64,000 nucleotides of DNA from CAIMUM01 sp034429715. GTDB taxonomy: Bacteria > Chloroflexota > Dehalococcoidia > GIF9 > UBA5629. This document shows, piece after piece, positions 54,702-63,999 of the stretch. The DNA lies in NCBI GenBank assembly GCA_034429715.1, contig DAOUFR010000013.1, positions 61,809-125,808 of the forward strand, in the 5' to 3' direction. A model generated the notes under the pieces. It was not told the DNA's origin and ran no database searches. It saw only the letters and a list, made by a program, of their open reading frames with translations. The first letter of the stretch is position 1, and the number at the start of each line of letters is the position of its first letter. Both the position numbers and the translations under genes were made by a program.

Positions 54702-57700
54702 TTGTTAAACACACTCGTTAAGAAACACAAAAAGGGCGATCTCTCCCCTCTTACCGTCATCGTACCTACCACCTATGCCGGCCTTTCCCTGCGCCGCAGG
54801 ATGGCTGAGGACAGGGGACTGGTCAACGTCCGCTTCATGGCCCTGCCCCGACTGGCCGAATATTTAGGCGCGCCTTCGCTGGCGGCGCAGGGCAAATCCC
54901 CGCTCACGCCCATGATCCGACTGGCGGCGGTCAGGCATTTCGCCCGCGAAATGGCGGCCAAACCGCCCCTGGGCGCCGTGTCGCTTCACCCGCAGTTCCA
55001 CCTTTACCTGAGGCAGACTTTCAGCGAATTCAATGGATTGTCCGAGAGCGATTTACACGGCCTGGAGGCCTCCGGCGACGTGGTGCGCCAGGTCGTGCAC
55101 TGGTACAGAAAATATATCAATCGACTAACTCCGTTTTACACGCGTGAGGAGCTCTACCGCGCAGCCGCCTCCGCCGTGAAGGACGGCACAGCGGGTGGAG
55201 CCCTGCGCGACCTGGGCTTCATCATTTTCTACGGCACACCCCGCTTCACGCGCTCCGAGAGGGAGCTTATCGCAGAGCTGGCCCGGGCCGGGCTGTGCGA
55301 GGTCGTTCTTCCCATCACGGGTGAACCGGAAGCCGACAGGCCGGCGATGCTGGAGGCCGAAAAGCTGAAGGCGTGCAGGGCGCCGGTGCAAACGCGCCCC
55401 ACCTTCGGAAATAGCGGCGCGGGTGCAAGCCATATGCTGGTTTCGCCCAGCGCGACCGAAGAGGTGCGCTGGACGGTCCGCAGCATCATGCAGGACGCAG
55501 AGACAGGACTGCCTTTCCACCGCACGGCCGTGCTTTATCGCAACGCAGACCCATATGCATCCATAATCCAGAGTCAGTTCTCCGCAGCCGGCATCCCGCT
55601 ATCCGGGCCCGACCCCAGGACGCTGCGCGATACGCCGGCGGGCAGGCTGCTGACCGGCCTGCTGGACGTGCTGGCCGGCGATCTCGATCGCGCCCGCCTG
55701 ATGCACTGGATCGCCGAGGCGCCTGTGAGTGCCAAACAGGGCCTTTACCCGGCATCGTCCGAGCTGGTCCGCTGGGAGGTGATCTCCCAGGAGGCCGGCA
55801 TCGTCTCAGGCCGGCGGTCCTGGGCCGAGCGGCTGGCCGGCTACATCCAGAGCAGGAAGGCCGAGCTTGACGACCTGCGGTCGGACGAGGAGGCCAGCCC
55901 GGCCCGCATCGCGGGCAAAGAGGGGCAGGTCGCATCCGCAGCCAGACTGCTGGAGTTCGTGGGTGAAGTTGCCTCGCAGAAACCGCCTGCAGAGGGCAGG
56001 CCATGGAGCGAGTTCGCTGATTGGGCGCTGGCCATGCTGAAGAAGTTCGCGCACCGCCCGGATGAGTGGCCCGAAACAGACCGGGAGTCCCTTGAGCGCG
56101 TGCGTGAGACTATCGGCGACATGAGGGGGCTGGACACCATTGAGGACGGCACGACCCTGGCCTCATTCCGCCAGATGCTGGACGATATGCTGGCCGCGGC
56201 GGCCGATATACTGGGCAAGGTGGGAAAGGGTGTCTTCGCCGCCCCTCTCAAGATGGCCCAGTGCATGGATTTCGATACCGTTTACATCATAGGCATGGCC
56301 GAGGGCGCCTTCCCTCCGGCCAACGCCGACGACGCCGTATTGCCCGACGCCGTGCGCGCATCGCTGGACATGGAAGAAGCGCTGCCGCTGAGGTCCGAGC
56401 GCAGGATGGAGGAGCGCAGGCTTTTCCTCGAGGCGCTGGCCTCGGGTCAGAAGCGCATCCTGTCCTACTGCAAGGCAACGGCCTCCAATGAGCGCTCTCA
56501 GTATCCTTCGCCGTGGTTCGTAGCCGCGGCCTCGGCTCTGAGCGGCAGCCCCTTGAGCACTTCGGCGCTGGAGAAGATGGGCAGCCGTCCCTGGCTCACC
56601 ATCATCCAATCGCCCCGGCACGGGCTGAAGCTGGCAGCAGGCGCATCCTTCGCCGATGAACGCGACTATGAGCTGAGCAGCCTGGCGCGCTGGCACGATG
56701 CGGGCAGGCCGGTCCGGGACCACTTCCTCAACCCGCCGGGCAGCACCGGCAGGCGTGTCCTGGACATGGAGGACGCCCGCAACAGCACCCGCTTCACCGC
56801 CTGGGACGGCAATCTGGCAGGGGCCAGGCAGGCCAGCCAGAGGTTGACCATCGTGGACGGCGCAGCTTTTTCCGCCACGCGGCTGGAGAAATGGGCAGGC
56901 TGTCCCTTTAAATATTTCCTGGAGAACATACTCAATATTGCTGTGCTCGATCCTCCCGAAGAGCTGCTGGAGATCGATCCCATGGAGCGAGGCTCGCTGC
57001 TCCACAGGGTGCTGGAGCGGTTTCATAACGAGTGTTCGTCCTCCAGTATCGTGCCGGCTCACGGCGCCCCCTGGCAGAAAAAGCATCTGGCTCTGCTCAC
57101 CGGCATCGCCATGGATGAGTTCGAGGAGGCCGGCAGGCGCGGCGTTACCGGCCATCCCCTGCTCTGGCAGGCGGCTCAAACCGAGATGCTGCACGATCTT
57201 TCCGTCTTCCTGCAGGAGGACAACGCTCTACGCGCCCGCAACGTTTCGAAACCCGAGTATGCCGAGTACAGCTTCGGCATAGACGGCGACGCAAGGTCCC
57301 ACGCCGCGCCCCGCGTGCGGCTGGCAGGGGGACCGACTATAAAATTTCGCGGCAAGATAGACCGCATCGATTTCAATCCGGGTCGCAGCAGAGCCTGGGT
57401 GATTGATTACAAAACCGGCAGGGCGCGCAACCTGGATGTGTTCAAAAAGGACATGCTGATCGGCGGCACGCTGCTGCAGCTGCCGGTTTACGCGCTCGCG
57501 CTGCGCGCCGGCATGGACAAGGATTGTGTGATCGAGGCCATGTACTGGTACAACACGGGCCGCGGGGGCTTCAGGCGTATGGAGGTCCCGCTGGCAGAGG
57601 TCGAAAACAGATTCCGGGAGTGCCTGGACGTGATCATAAGCGGCATTGCCGCCGGCATGTTTGCGGCCAATCCCGGCCGCGTCGAAAACGAAGACTTCGG

Positions 57701-57833
57701 AAGCTGCGGCTGGTGCGATTTCAAACGCGTTTGCCATTCAGACCGCCATATACAGTGGGAGAGGAAGTCCGGCGACCCCGGGCTGCAACGTTACCTGCGC
57801 ATGCAGGATATCGAAGGGCATTTGAATCCATGA
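54702..57833 (+). CDS. addB: AddB-like ATP-dependent nuclease subunit B
   Basis: A 1043-residue helicase-nuclease subunit from TTG 54702. It lacks an obvious Walker A sequence at the N-terminus (LTVIVPTTYAGLSLRRRMAE), as in P-loop-less AddB/RexB forms. The C-terminal RecB-type nuclease has IDRIDF, WVIDYKTGRAR and a C-terminal iron-sulfur site: C734 (WAGCPFKYF) with C1002, C1005 and C1011 (CGWCDFKRVC). The C-x2-C-x5-C spacing matches AddB. The stop overlaps the addA start. With AddA it should process double-strand breaks to give 3' ends for RecA. Confidence 0.88.
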   Translation: MLNTLVKKHKKGDLSPLTVIVPTTYAGLSLRRRMAEDRGLVNVRFMALPRLAEYLGAPSLAAQGKSPLTPMIRLAAVRHFAREMAAKPPLGAVSLHPQFHLYLRQTFSEFNGLSESDLHGLEASGDVVRQVVHWYRKYINRLTPFYTREELYRAAASAVKDGTAGGALRDLGFIIFYGTPRFTRSERELIAELARAGLCEVVLPITGEPEADRPAMLEAEKLKACRAPVQTRPTFGNSGAGASHMLVSPSATEEVRWTVRSIMQDAETGLPFHRTAVLYRNADPYASIIQSQFSAAGIPLSGPDPRTLRDTPAGRLLTGLLDVLAGDLDRARLMHWIAEAPVSAKQGLYPASSELVRWEVISQEAGIVSGRRSWAERLAGYIQSRKAELDDLRSDEEASPARIAGKEGQVASAARLLEFVGEVASQKPPAEGRPWSEFADWALAMLKKFAHRPDEWPETDRESLERVRETIGDMRGLDTIEDGTTLASFRQMLDDMLAAAADILGKVGKGVFAAPLKMAQCMDFDTVYIIGMAEGAFPPANADDAVLPDAVRASLDMEEALPLRSERRMEERRLFLEALASGQKRILSYCKATASNERSQYPSPWFVAAASALSGSPLSTSALEKMGSRPWLTIIQSPRHGLKLAAGASFADERDYELSSLARWHDAGRPVRDHFLNPPGSTGRRVLDMEDARNSTRFTAWDGNLAGARQASQRLTIVDGAAFSATRLEKWAGCPFKYFLENILNIAVLDPPEELLEIDPMERGSLLHRVLERFHNECSSSSIVPAHGAPWQKKHLALLTGIAMDEFEEAGRRGVTGHPLLWQAAQTEMLHDLSVFLQEDNALRARNVSKPEYAEYSFGIDGDARSHAAPRVRLAGGPTIKFRGKIDRIDFNPGRSRAWVIDYKTGRARNLDVFKKDMLIGGTLLQLPVYALALRAGMDKDCVIEAMYWYNTGRGGFRRMEVPLAEVENRFRECLDVIISGIAAGMFAANPGRVENEDFGSCGWCDFKRVCHSDRHIQWERKSGDPGLQRYLRMQDIEGHLNP

Positions 57834-60800
57834 ACAACCTACCGCTTACGGCCGATCATGCTTCCCGCAGCAGGATATCTGAAAACCTGCAGGAAGGCCT
57901 CTTCGTTGAGGCCGGCGCCGGCACGGGGAAAACCACCGAGATGGTCTCACGCATCGTCAACCTGATCAGGCAGGGCGTGACCACCATCGACCGCCTGGCC
58001 GCCATCACCTTTACCGAGATGGCGGCCGCCGAGCTGCGCGATCGTGTCAGGCGCGGCCTGGAAGATTATGCCCTCTCATCCGGCGCCGGCGAAGAGGAGA
58101 GACGGCGCTGCCGGCAGGCGGCCGCCGATATGGACGGCGCCAGCATCCAGACATTGCACAGCTTCGCAGCCTCTCTGCTGCGCGAGCGTCCGCTGGAGGC
58201 GGGGCTGCCGCCCAACTTCCGCATCGCCGAGCCCATCGAGGCCGACATACGTTTCGAGGATAAATGGCAATCGTGGCTGCACGGTGAATTGCTGACCGGC
58301 GATACCGCCCTCGAGCTGCTCAGATTGATCAAACTTGGATTGAAAACCGGCCACCTGCGCGCTGCCGCAATAGCGCTGCAAAGCAACTACGACCGCATCG
58401 GCCAACCCTTCGACATTCCCCCGGCGCCGCCGCGCCGGGCGGTGGCGAAAGTGGTCGAATCCCTTCCGCTGATGCAGAAACTGTGCAGCCTTTGCCTGGA
58501 CGAATCGGACAACCTCTATCAGCATATGCAGGGCGTCCTCAGCCTGGGAGCCGCGCTTTCCGCCATGCAGCCTTCCGATGATTACGCCCTGATGGCGCTG
58601 GCCAGGGGCGGCAAACTCAAACAAAGCAGGGGCGACAGGAAGAAATGGGGAAACCTGCCCTCCGGCGAGAACGCCTGCAGCGAGCTTAAGGCCCTGCTGG
58701 GCGATCTGGAGGAGGCCCGACTATTTGAGATCGAGGCCGTCAAACAGGCCGGGCTGGCCGTCCTGCTCGAGAAGCTGCGCCTGGCGGTGCTCGCCTACGC
58801 TGACGAGCGGCGCGCGGGCGGCGTGGCCGAGTTTCACGACCTGCTGGTGTGGGCGCGCGATACGCTGCGCGATAATGCCTCCGTAAGAAAGCATTTCCAG
58901 CATAAATACAGCCGAATACTGATCGACGAATTCCAGGACACCGATCCCATCCAGGCCGAGATAGCCTTCTACCTGGCATCCGGGCCTGCGGACGACGGTT
59001 GCGACCCGGCCGAGCGAGACTGGCAAAAACTCAGCCCGCTCCCAGGCAAGCTTTTCGTGGTGGGAGATCCCAAGCAATCCATCTACCGCTTCCGCAGGGC
59101 CGATATAGCCACGGTGGACACGGTGCGCGGACTGATGGCGGCCGGCAGCGCGCCGCTGACGCACAACTTCCGGTCGCAGCACACCATCATAGCCTGGGTC
59201 AACCATGTTTTCCAGAGGTGGATGGTCGGCCGGGAGGGCGTGCAGCCGCCCTATATGAAGCTGGAGCATGCCGAGCTGCCACCGGAATCGCAACTGACGG
59301 GCTGCGTGAAATATATCGGCGGCTACGTTGAAAACGAAAGGGCTACTGTTAGACGCCGGGAAGCACAAGAGGTGGCGCTGCTCCTGCAGCATATCCGGAC
59401 GGGGGGCTGGCAGGTCAGGGGGACGGACAGCGCGCTGCGGGACGCTGAATTCCGGGACGTCTGCATCCTGATGCCGTCGCGCACCGGCCTGGCGGCGCTT
59501 GAGCGCCAGCTTGCAGAGGCGCAGGTCCCCTACCGCATCGAGAGCGAGTCCTTCATACTGGGCACGCAGGATGTAAAAGAGCTGCTCAATTGCTTGCGGG
59601 CCATCGACTCGCCCGCCGACCAGGTGGCGCTGGTGGGCGCCCTGCGCTCATCGGCCTTCGCCTGCAGCGATGTGGACCTGCTACTGTGGGTCGAGGGCGG
59701 CGGCAGGCTCGACTATACCGATCCCGGCCGGGGAGAAGGGATCGTCAGGGATGCCCTGGGGACGCTGCAGAGCTTTCACACCAGGCGCGGCTGGCTGCAG
59801 GCCGACCGGCTGATCGAGGATTTTATCGCGGACAGGAGCTTATCGCAATCCGCCTATGGGCGGTCCAGGCCGCGCGAGAAGCTGCGCCGCCTTCAGGCCA
59901 TGGTCGACCTGGCGCGGGCCTATGCGAGGGTGGAGGGCAGCTCGCTGCGCGGATTTTTAGACTGGATGGACCGGCGCGCGGAGGAGGGGTCGCGCATGGA
60001 GGAGGCGCCCGTGCCGGAGGCGGACGAGGACGCAGTGCGCATTATGACCGTCCATGCTGCCAAGGGGCTGGAGTTCCCCATCGTGATTATGCTCGGCCTG
60101 GGCGACCGCCCCAGCGCTCGTTTCTCCAGCGTGATCTTCGACAGGTCCGGAGGCTGCAAGGTGCGCCTGGGCAGCGGCGCCGGCGAGTTCAAGACGGCAG
60201 GCTATGACGGTCTTAAGGACATCGAGAGAGAGGCTGAGGAAGCCGAGCGTGTGAGGCTCAAATATGTTGCCGCCACGCGCGCGCGCGACCACCTCGTACT
60301 CAGCCTTTATCACTCGTCAGAAAAGACCGATGCGGCCGCAATTCTGGGACACTGCGAGGGCGCTGCGGACCTATGGGGGGAGATCGACCTTTCCAGCGTA
60401 ACTCCTTTTCGCCCGGACACCGAAGCCGTTGCCGATGAAAAGGATGATAGTGAGCCCGAACTGGATAGATGGAAGGAACGGCGCGCGCTCGTTCTGGCGC
60501 AATCATCCAGGCCGGCGGCCGTAGCTGTAACCGACCTGGTGAAGATGGCCAAGGGGGAGGCTGAGGGCGGGGAGGTCTATTACCGCACCGGGCGGGGAGG
60601 CAGCAGCCTTGGCCGCGCCGTGCACAGCGTGCTGCAGAGTATCGACCTGTCCACCGGCGCGGGCGTGGAGGATTTCAGCAGGGCGCAAGCCGCCGCGGAG
60701 GGCATCGCCGGCCGCTGGCAGGAGGTGGCTAAAATGGCCGGTAACGGCCTGCAATCGGATATCGTAAGGCGCGCTGTGGCGTCCGGCAATTACCACCGCG

Positions 60801-61111
60801 AGGTCTTCATCAGCGCAGCGGTCGACGGCAGGCTGCTGGAAGGAATCATGGACATTATCTTCGAGGAGGAGGACGGCCTGGTCATCGCAGACTATAAGAC
60901 CGATGCCATCGATAACGAGGATGAACTGCTGGAGAAGAGGGATATCTACGAACTGCAGGCGGGCCTTTACGCCCTGATGGCGCAGGAGGCGACGGGCAGG
61001 CCGGTCAAGCAGGTGGTGCTGCTGTTCCTGAGGACAAAAAAAGAAATAGCTCCGGGGGACATGGAGCGCCTTATCGCGGAGGCAAGGGCAAGGGTGGCCG
61101 GCGGCGAATAA
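57830..61111 (+). CDS. addA: AddA-like helicase-nuclease subunit A
   Basis: A 1093-residue UvrD/RecB-type helicase with C-terminal nuclease. ATG 57830 overlaps the addB stop (ATGA); the longer open frame upstream is an antiphase shadow of addB and is rejected. Motifs: Walker A EAGAGTGKTTEM (28-38), Walker B LIDEFQDTDPIQAEI, VVGDPKQSIYRFRRADI (motif III), LTHNFRSQHTIIAW (IV), MTVHAAKGLEFPIVIM (V) and KYVAATRARDHLVLSLY (VI). The nuclease motif GIMDIIFEEEDGLVIADYKTDA is intact. It works with AddB in recombinational repair and would also degrade foreign linear DNA. Confidence 0.95.
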   Translation: MNNLPLTADHASRSRISENLQEGLFVEAGAGTGKTTEMVSRIVNLIRQGVTTIDRLAAITFTEMAAAELRDRVRRGLEDYALSSGAGEEERRRCRQAAADMDGASIQTLHSFAASLLRERPLEAGLPPNFRIAEPIEADIRFEDKWQSWLHGELLTGDTALELLRLIKLGLKTGHLRAAAIALQSNYDRIGQPFDIPPAPPRRAVAKVVESLPLMQKLCSLCLDESDNLYQHMQGVLSLGAALSAMQPSDDYALMALARGGKLKQSRGDRKKWGNLPSGENACSELKALLGDLEEARLFEIEAVKQAGLAVLLEKLRLAVLAYADERRAGGVAEFHDLLVWARDTLRDNASVRKHFQHKYSRILIDEFQDTDPIQAEIAFYLASGPADDGCDPAERDWQKLSPLPGKLFVVGDPKQSIYRFRRADIATVDTVRGLMAAGSAPLTHNFRSQHTIIAWVNHVFQRWMVGREGVQPPYMKLEHAELPPESQLTGCVKYIGGYVENERATVRRREAQEVALLLQHIRTGGWQVRGTDSALRDAEFRDVCILMPSRTGLAALERQLAEAQVPYRIESESFILGTQDVKELLNCLRAIDSPADQVALVGALRSSAFACSDVDLLLWVEGGGRLDYTDPGRGEGIVRDALGTLQSFHTRRGWLQADRLIEDFIADRSLSQSAYGRSRPREKLRRLQAMVDLARAYARVEGSSLRGFLDWMDRRAEEGSRMEEAPVPEADEDAVRIMTVHAAKGLEFPIVIMLGLGDRPSARFSSVIFDRSGGCKVRLGSGAGEFKTAGYDGLKDIEREAEEAERVRLKYVAATRARDHLVLSLYHSSEKTDAAAILGHCEGAADLWGEIDLSSVTPFRPDTEAVADEKDDSEPELDRWKERRALVLAQSSRPAAVAVTDLVKMAKGEAEGGEVYYRTGRGGSSLGRAVHSVLQSIDLSTGAGVEDFSRAQAAAEGIAGRWQEVAKMAGNGLQSDIVRRAVASGNYHREVFISAAVDGRLLEGIMDIIFEEEDGLVIADYKTDAIDNEDELLEKRDIYELQAGLYALMAQEATGRPVKQVVLLFLRTKKEIAPGDMERLIAEARARVAGGE

Positions 61112-61164
61112 ATCCTCCGTTTGACGAGGATGATGCGAGCTGAATGTCCCGCCGTTGCCATGCC

Positions 61165-61173
61165 TGTTATAAT
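61165..61173 (+). promoter_or_regulatory. Extended -10 element of the second Yip1-type gene
   Basis: TGTTATAAT at 61165-61173 lies 29 bases before the ATG at 61203 and is identical to the element before the other paralog (54043). An AAAAGGAGG site follows. Confidence 0.5.
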
Positions 61174-61202
61174 ATGCCACCTAACAAAAAAGGAGGTTGA
61201 TT

Positions 61203-61775
61203 ATGGCATCAGGACCGTTATTCCAGAGAATGTTGCGCGCGGCCAAGCTGGAGTCGCAGCTTTACGAGGAGGTTGAGTCCGATTCCACCGCAACCGGTCA
61301 GGCGTTGCTGGTGGTCGTGCTGGTCAGCGTCTGCTCGGGCATCGGATCAGGCATCTCCGCAGCCATGAAGGGAAGCGAGACCGTGTCCGGCTTCTTCATC
61401 GGGCTGGCCACCGGCATCATCGGATCGCTAATAGCCTGGTTCATCTTCTCCCTTCTCTGCTTCTGGCTGGGCACATCCATCTTCAAGGGGCCCAACACCA
61501 AGTCCACCCTGGGAGAACTGCTGCGGGTACTGGGCTTTGCTTACTCGCCGGGCGTGCTCAACATATTCAGCTTCATTCCTTTCGTCGGCCCCATTATCCC
61601 CTTTGTGACCTGGATATGGACGATCATAGCTGCCGTGATAGCGGTCAGGCAGGCCTGCGACTTCACCACCGGCAGGTCTATCGGCACAGTCATCGTGGCT
61701 GCCATCATACCCATCATCATCATCGTGCTACTGGGCGTGCTGATCGGCGGAGCGATCGCGGCGGTAAGCTCGTAA
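61203..61775 (+). CDS. Yip1 family membrane protein (second paralog)
   Basis: A 190-residue paralog of the gene at 54085, starting at ATG 61203 after AAAAGGAGG; a frame-extending TTG at 61197 is less likely. It shares FQRMLRAAKLESQLYEEVESDSTA, the central FKGPNTKSTLGELLRVLGFAYSPGVLNI and VIAVRQACDFTTGRSIGT, so both were probably copied from one ancestor. The membrane part has about five segments; the tail is hydrophobic and glycine/alanine-rich (GVLIGGAIAAVSS). The placement of the two copies on either side of addB-addA is unexplained. Confidence 0.85.
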   Translation: MASGPLFQRMLRAAKLESQLYEEVESDSTATGQALLVVVLVSVCSGIGSGISAAMKGSETVSGFFIGLATGIIGSLIAWFIFSLLCFWLGTSIFKGPNTKSTLGELLRVLGFAYSPGVLNIFSFIPFVGPIIPFVTWIWTIIAAVIAVRQACDFTTGRSIGTVIVAAIIPIIIIVLLGVLIGGAIAAVSS

Positions 61776-61788
61776 ACCGAGGGGCGGT

Positions 61789-62073
61789 TTAGATCTTCTC
61801 GTACATGGCGATCTCGGCCTGCCCTTCGAGGTAAGGCTTGATCGCCCTGAACATGTCCTTGAAATGGGGTGCTGACGAGTGGAAGGTCAGCGCCTCGTTA
61901 TCTTCATACCTCTCGTAGAAAAAGAAGATATCGCGGTTGTCGGCGCGCCTGTGGACACTGTAATCGATGCAGCCCGGGTCTTTGAGGAATTTAGGCGCGA
62001 AATCCTGGATGACCCCGGCCATTTCGTCTCCCTGGCCCTGTTTGGCGCGCATGGTGGCGGTAATTACTATCAT
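61789..62073 (-). CDS. Antibiotic biosynthesis monooxygenase (ABM) domain protein
   Basis: A 94-residue ABM/dimeric alpha-beta-barrel protein from ATG 62073 (MIVITATMRAKQGQGDEMAGV), chosen because GAGAGGA lies seven bases upstream; the longer frame is rejected. It has FLKDPGCIDYSVHRRADNRDIFFFYERYED, the strand-helix pattern typical of these monooxygenase-fold proteins (YgiN/LsrG types). Members oxidise quinones or break down autoinducers, and many have unknown substrates. It stands between the Yip1-type gene and the MBL gene, convergent with the first. Confidence 0.88.
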   Translation of the reverse strand: MIVITATMRAKQGQGDEMAGVIQDFAPKFLKDPGCIDYSVHRRADNRDIFFFYERYEDNEALTFHSSAPHFKDMFRAIKPYLEGQAEIAMYEKI

Positions 62074-62209
62074 TTTATTGTCCTCTCCCCCTTCCCCCTC
62101 TCTCAATGAGGGGGTAAGCTATTTACTTAAGAGGGATTGCATCCCTCGTTATACTCCCGCTTGCAGTCACAATCAACATTACCGCGCCCTGCGGGCCCGC
62201 AATAACAGG

Positions 62210-63340
62210 TCAAACGAACTGCTGAAAGAACTTTTTATAATTATCGTTGCCGGTTGCGCGGGATTTGAACTCGGGGCCGCCGCCGGCCCAGGCGATATCG
62301 CCGTGCAGGGCCAGCAGCTCCAGGTGGCTCATGACCTCGCGATGTGATAGATATTTGCCGAAGCCTTTGCGCAGGCGGGGCTCGAAAAGCTCGATGGATA
62401 TCTGATCGAGATCGAGAACGCGGCCGTCCAGTATCCTCAGGATGTTGCCGCAGCGTTCGACGTGGAAACGCAATATCTCGGCGGCGCGCTCGGCCGGCTT
62501 TAAATAGTGGGGCTCGCCCCTTTCGTACAGGCGGTGGCCGGGCAGGAGCAGCTCGGTATCCGCGCACTGCTTCTGCAATTTATCCAGTGACCTTATATAG
62601 GAGATCAGGCCGTAGGCGCTGTTATCATCGCCGTAGCCCTCGGGAAGTATCCGCCTGTTGCAGTAATACTCCAGCATAAGCGACGGATGCGGTGTAATAG
62701 ATGCCAGCAGGGTATCGCCGCTGAAGACCACCTCATCCTCGAAGATGGAGCAAAGGGAATCCGGCGAATGTCCCGGCGTGAGCAGGAAGCGGAAACGGCT
62801 GTCGGGCGAGGCGTCTTCTCCCTTTATCGCGAGCGTGGCCTTTACCCGGCTACGTCTGCGGTGATAGGGGCGGCAGTGATTGTTGAACTGATCGGGCAAC
62901 AGGCAGGTGCGGCAGGAGCCAGGAAACTCCGGATGGGCGGCGCCGTCATGTATATCCTCGTGGTAGGCCGCCATGTTTTCGAAAGCGAAATGCGCCCACA
63001 GCTCTGCGCCGCTGGCTTCTATCATCTCAAGCAGGTTGCCGTCATGGTCCTCGTGTCCGTGCGATATGATGACACGTTTAATATCCTTTACATCGAAACC
63101 CGCCTGGCCGAGCAGATCGGTCAGCATGTCGAATTTGTCGAACTGGCCTGTATCGATGAGAGTCGTCTTTTCGCCGGTCACAACGTAGCACCAGCTCGGG
63201 CCGAGGCTCCAGTCCCCGCCCGATTCATAGAACAGCGGCGCGCCCAGGCAGTAGATATCGGTACCGCGGCGCGTGCGGTACTTCATAATGACGCCCTCTC
63301 CGCCGGTTTTACCCTGCTTTAGAATCTCGAATTTCTGCAA
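62210..63340 (-). CDS. MBL-fold metallohydrolase
   Basis: A 376-residue metallo-beta-lactamase-fold protein from TTG 63340, chosen for the GGGAGG site immediately before; the longer frame to 63400 would run over the divergent promoter. The zinc motif is VIISHGHEDHDGNLLEM (HxHxDH). FRFLLTPGHSPDSLCSIFEDEVVFSGDTLLASI gives the next His and Asp ligands, and LLPGHRLYERGEPHYLKPAERAAEIL the final His, followed by a C-terminal winged-helix-like region. It has a CRTCLLPDQFNNHC insertion with Cys/His. Substrates in this family are esters, thioesters or lactones. Confidence 0.88.
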   Translation of the reverse strand: MQKFEILKQGKTGGEGVIMKYRTRRGTDIYCLGAPLFYESGGDWSLGPSWCYVVTGEKTTLIDTGQFDKFDMLTDLLGQAGFDVKDIKRVIISHGHEDHDGNLLEMIEASGAELWAHFAFENMAAYHEDIHDGAAHPEFPGSCRTCLLPDQFNNHCRPYHRRRSRVKATLAIKGEDASPDSRFRFLLTPGHSPDSLCSIFEDEVVFSGDTLLASITPHPSLMLEYYCNRRILPEGYGDDNSAYGLISYIRSLDKLQKQCADTELLLPGHRLYERGEPHYLKPAERAAEILRFHVERCGNILRILDGRVLDLDQISIELFEPRLRKGFGKYLSHREVMSHLELLALHGDIAWAGGGPEFKSRATGNDNYKKFFQQFV

Positions 63341-63382
63341 TGGGTTACCTCCCTTGCCAACAAAGCCGTATTGTAAAGCTTT

Positions 63383-63413
63383 TTGACGAAGTGTGTCCAA
63401 AATTTGCTAAAAT
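63383..63413 (+). promoter_or_regulatory. Candidate promoter of the last gene
   Basis: TTGACG (63383-63388) and TAAAAT (63408-63413) are 19 bases apart; the start would lie near 63420, about 40 bases before the ATG (63460). Confidence 0.4.
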
Positions 63414-63459
63414 TAAGGCAGGACCTCTGCACGGAACGTTTGATAAGGAGGTGACCGCC

Positions 63460-63999
63460 ATGGAAGACAAGATCATCAGATTCATCTCCAAGCTTAGCTC
63501 CGATAAGGTGCGCCTCACGGAGCTGATCGCCCATTTCGCCCACGACGTATCCGGCAACGACAAGGAAACGCTCATCTACAAGAAGATACTGCCAGCGCTG
63601 ATCAACATGGAGAAGGAGAACAGGATCAAGCTGTCCTGGGACATGCTGCTGACGCGCTACCGGTTCCCGCGCTATATCTACTTCGCTCCGGATGAGAGGA
63701 AGCAGCCGGTTGTGACGGGACGCCCCCTCTGGCAGGCGGAGATCGAGGAGATACTCAAGAAAGATTCGATCCTTTACCGTAAGAAGGTGCGTGAGCTGCG
63801 CCTGCAGGACAAATTCGACCGTTTCCTCAAGCGCTACGAAAAGAGCGCAGACGAGATCTCACCCTCCGAGGACTGGATAAAGGTGATAACCGCCGTCATG
63901 GAGAGCAACCTGGCCCAGTACGATGTCATGCGCGCCTGCATCGAGGCCTTCAAGGCCGGCGCGGTATGGGAAAAGTACAGGCGGGAATTCGAAGGGTAA
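63460..63999 (+). CDS. Unrecognised 179-residue soluble protein
   Basis: A complete 179-residue protein from ATG 63460 with AAGGAGG nine bases upstream, ending at TAA 63997-63999. I do not recognise it. It has an N-terminal helical segment (MEDKIIRFISKLSSDKVRL) and a winged-helix-like stretch (LTELIAHFAHDVSGNDKETLIYKKILPALINMEKENRIKLSW). A central aromatic strand (RYRFPRYIYFAPDER) is followed by a long charged, mainly helical C-terminal half with many Lys/Arg/Glu. There is no signal peptide or membrane segment. The helix-turn-helix-like part hints at nucleic-acid binding, but this is not supported by a clear signature. The in-frame ATG-like start at 63340 is a shadow. Confidence 0.7.
   Translation: MEDKIIRFISKLSSDKVRLTELIAHFAHDVSGNDKETLIYKKILPALINMEKENRIKLSWDMLLTRYRFPRYIYFAPDERKQPVVTGRPLWQAEIEEILKKDSILYRKKVRELRLQDKFDRFLKRYEKSADEISPSEDWIKVITAVMESNLAQYDVMRACIEAFKAGAVWEKYRREFEG

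Noticed and set aside
57524..57829. N-terminal extension of addA into the addB gene
   Set aside because: Arg/Pro-rich translation in the wrong phase of addB; the ATGA overlap at 57830 gives the proper AddA start.
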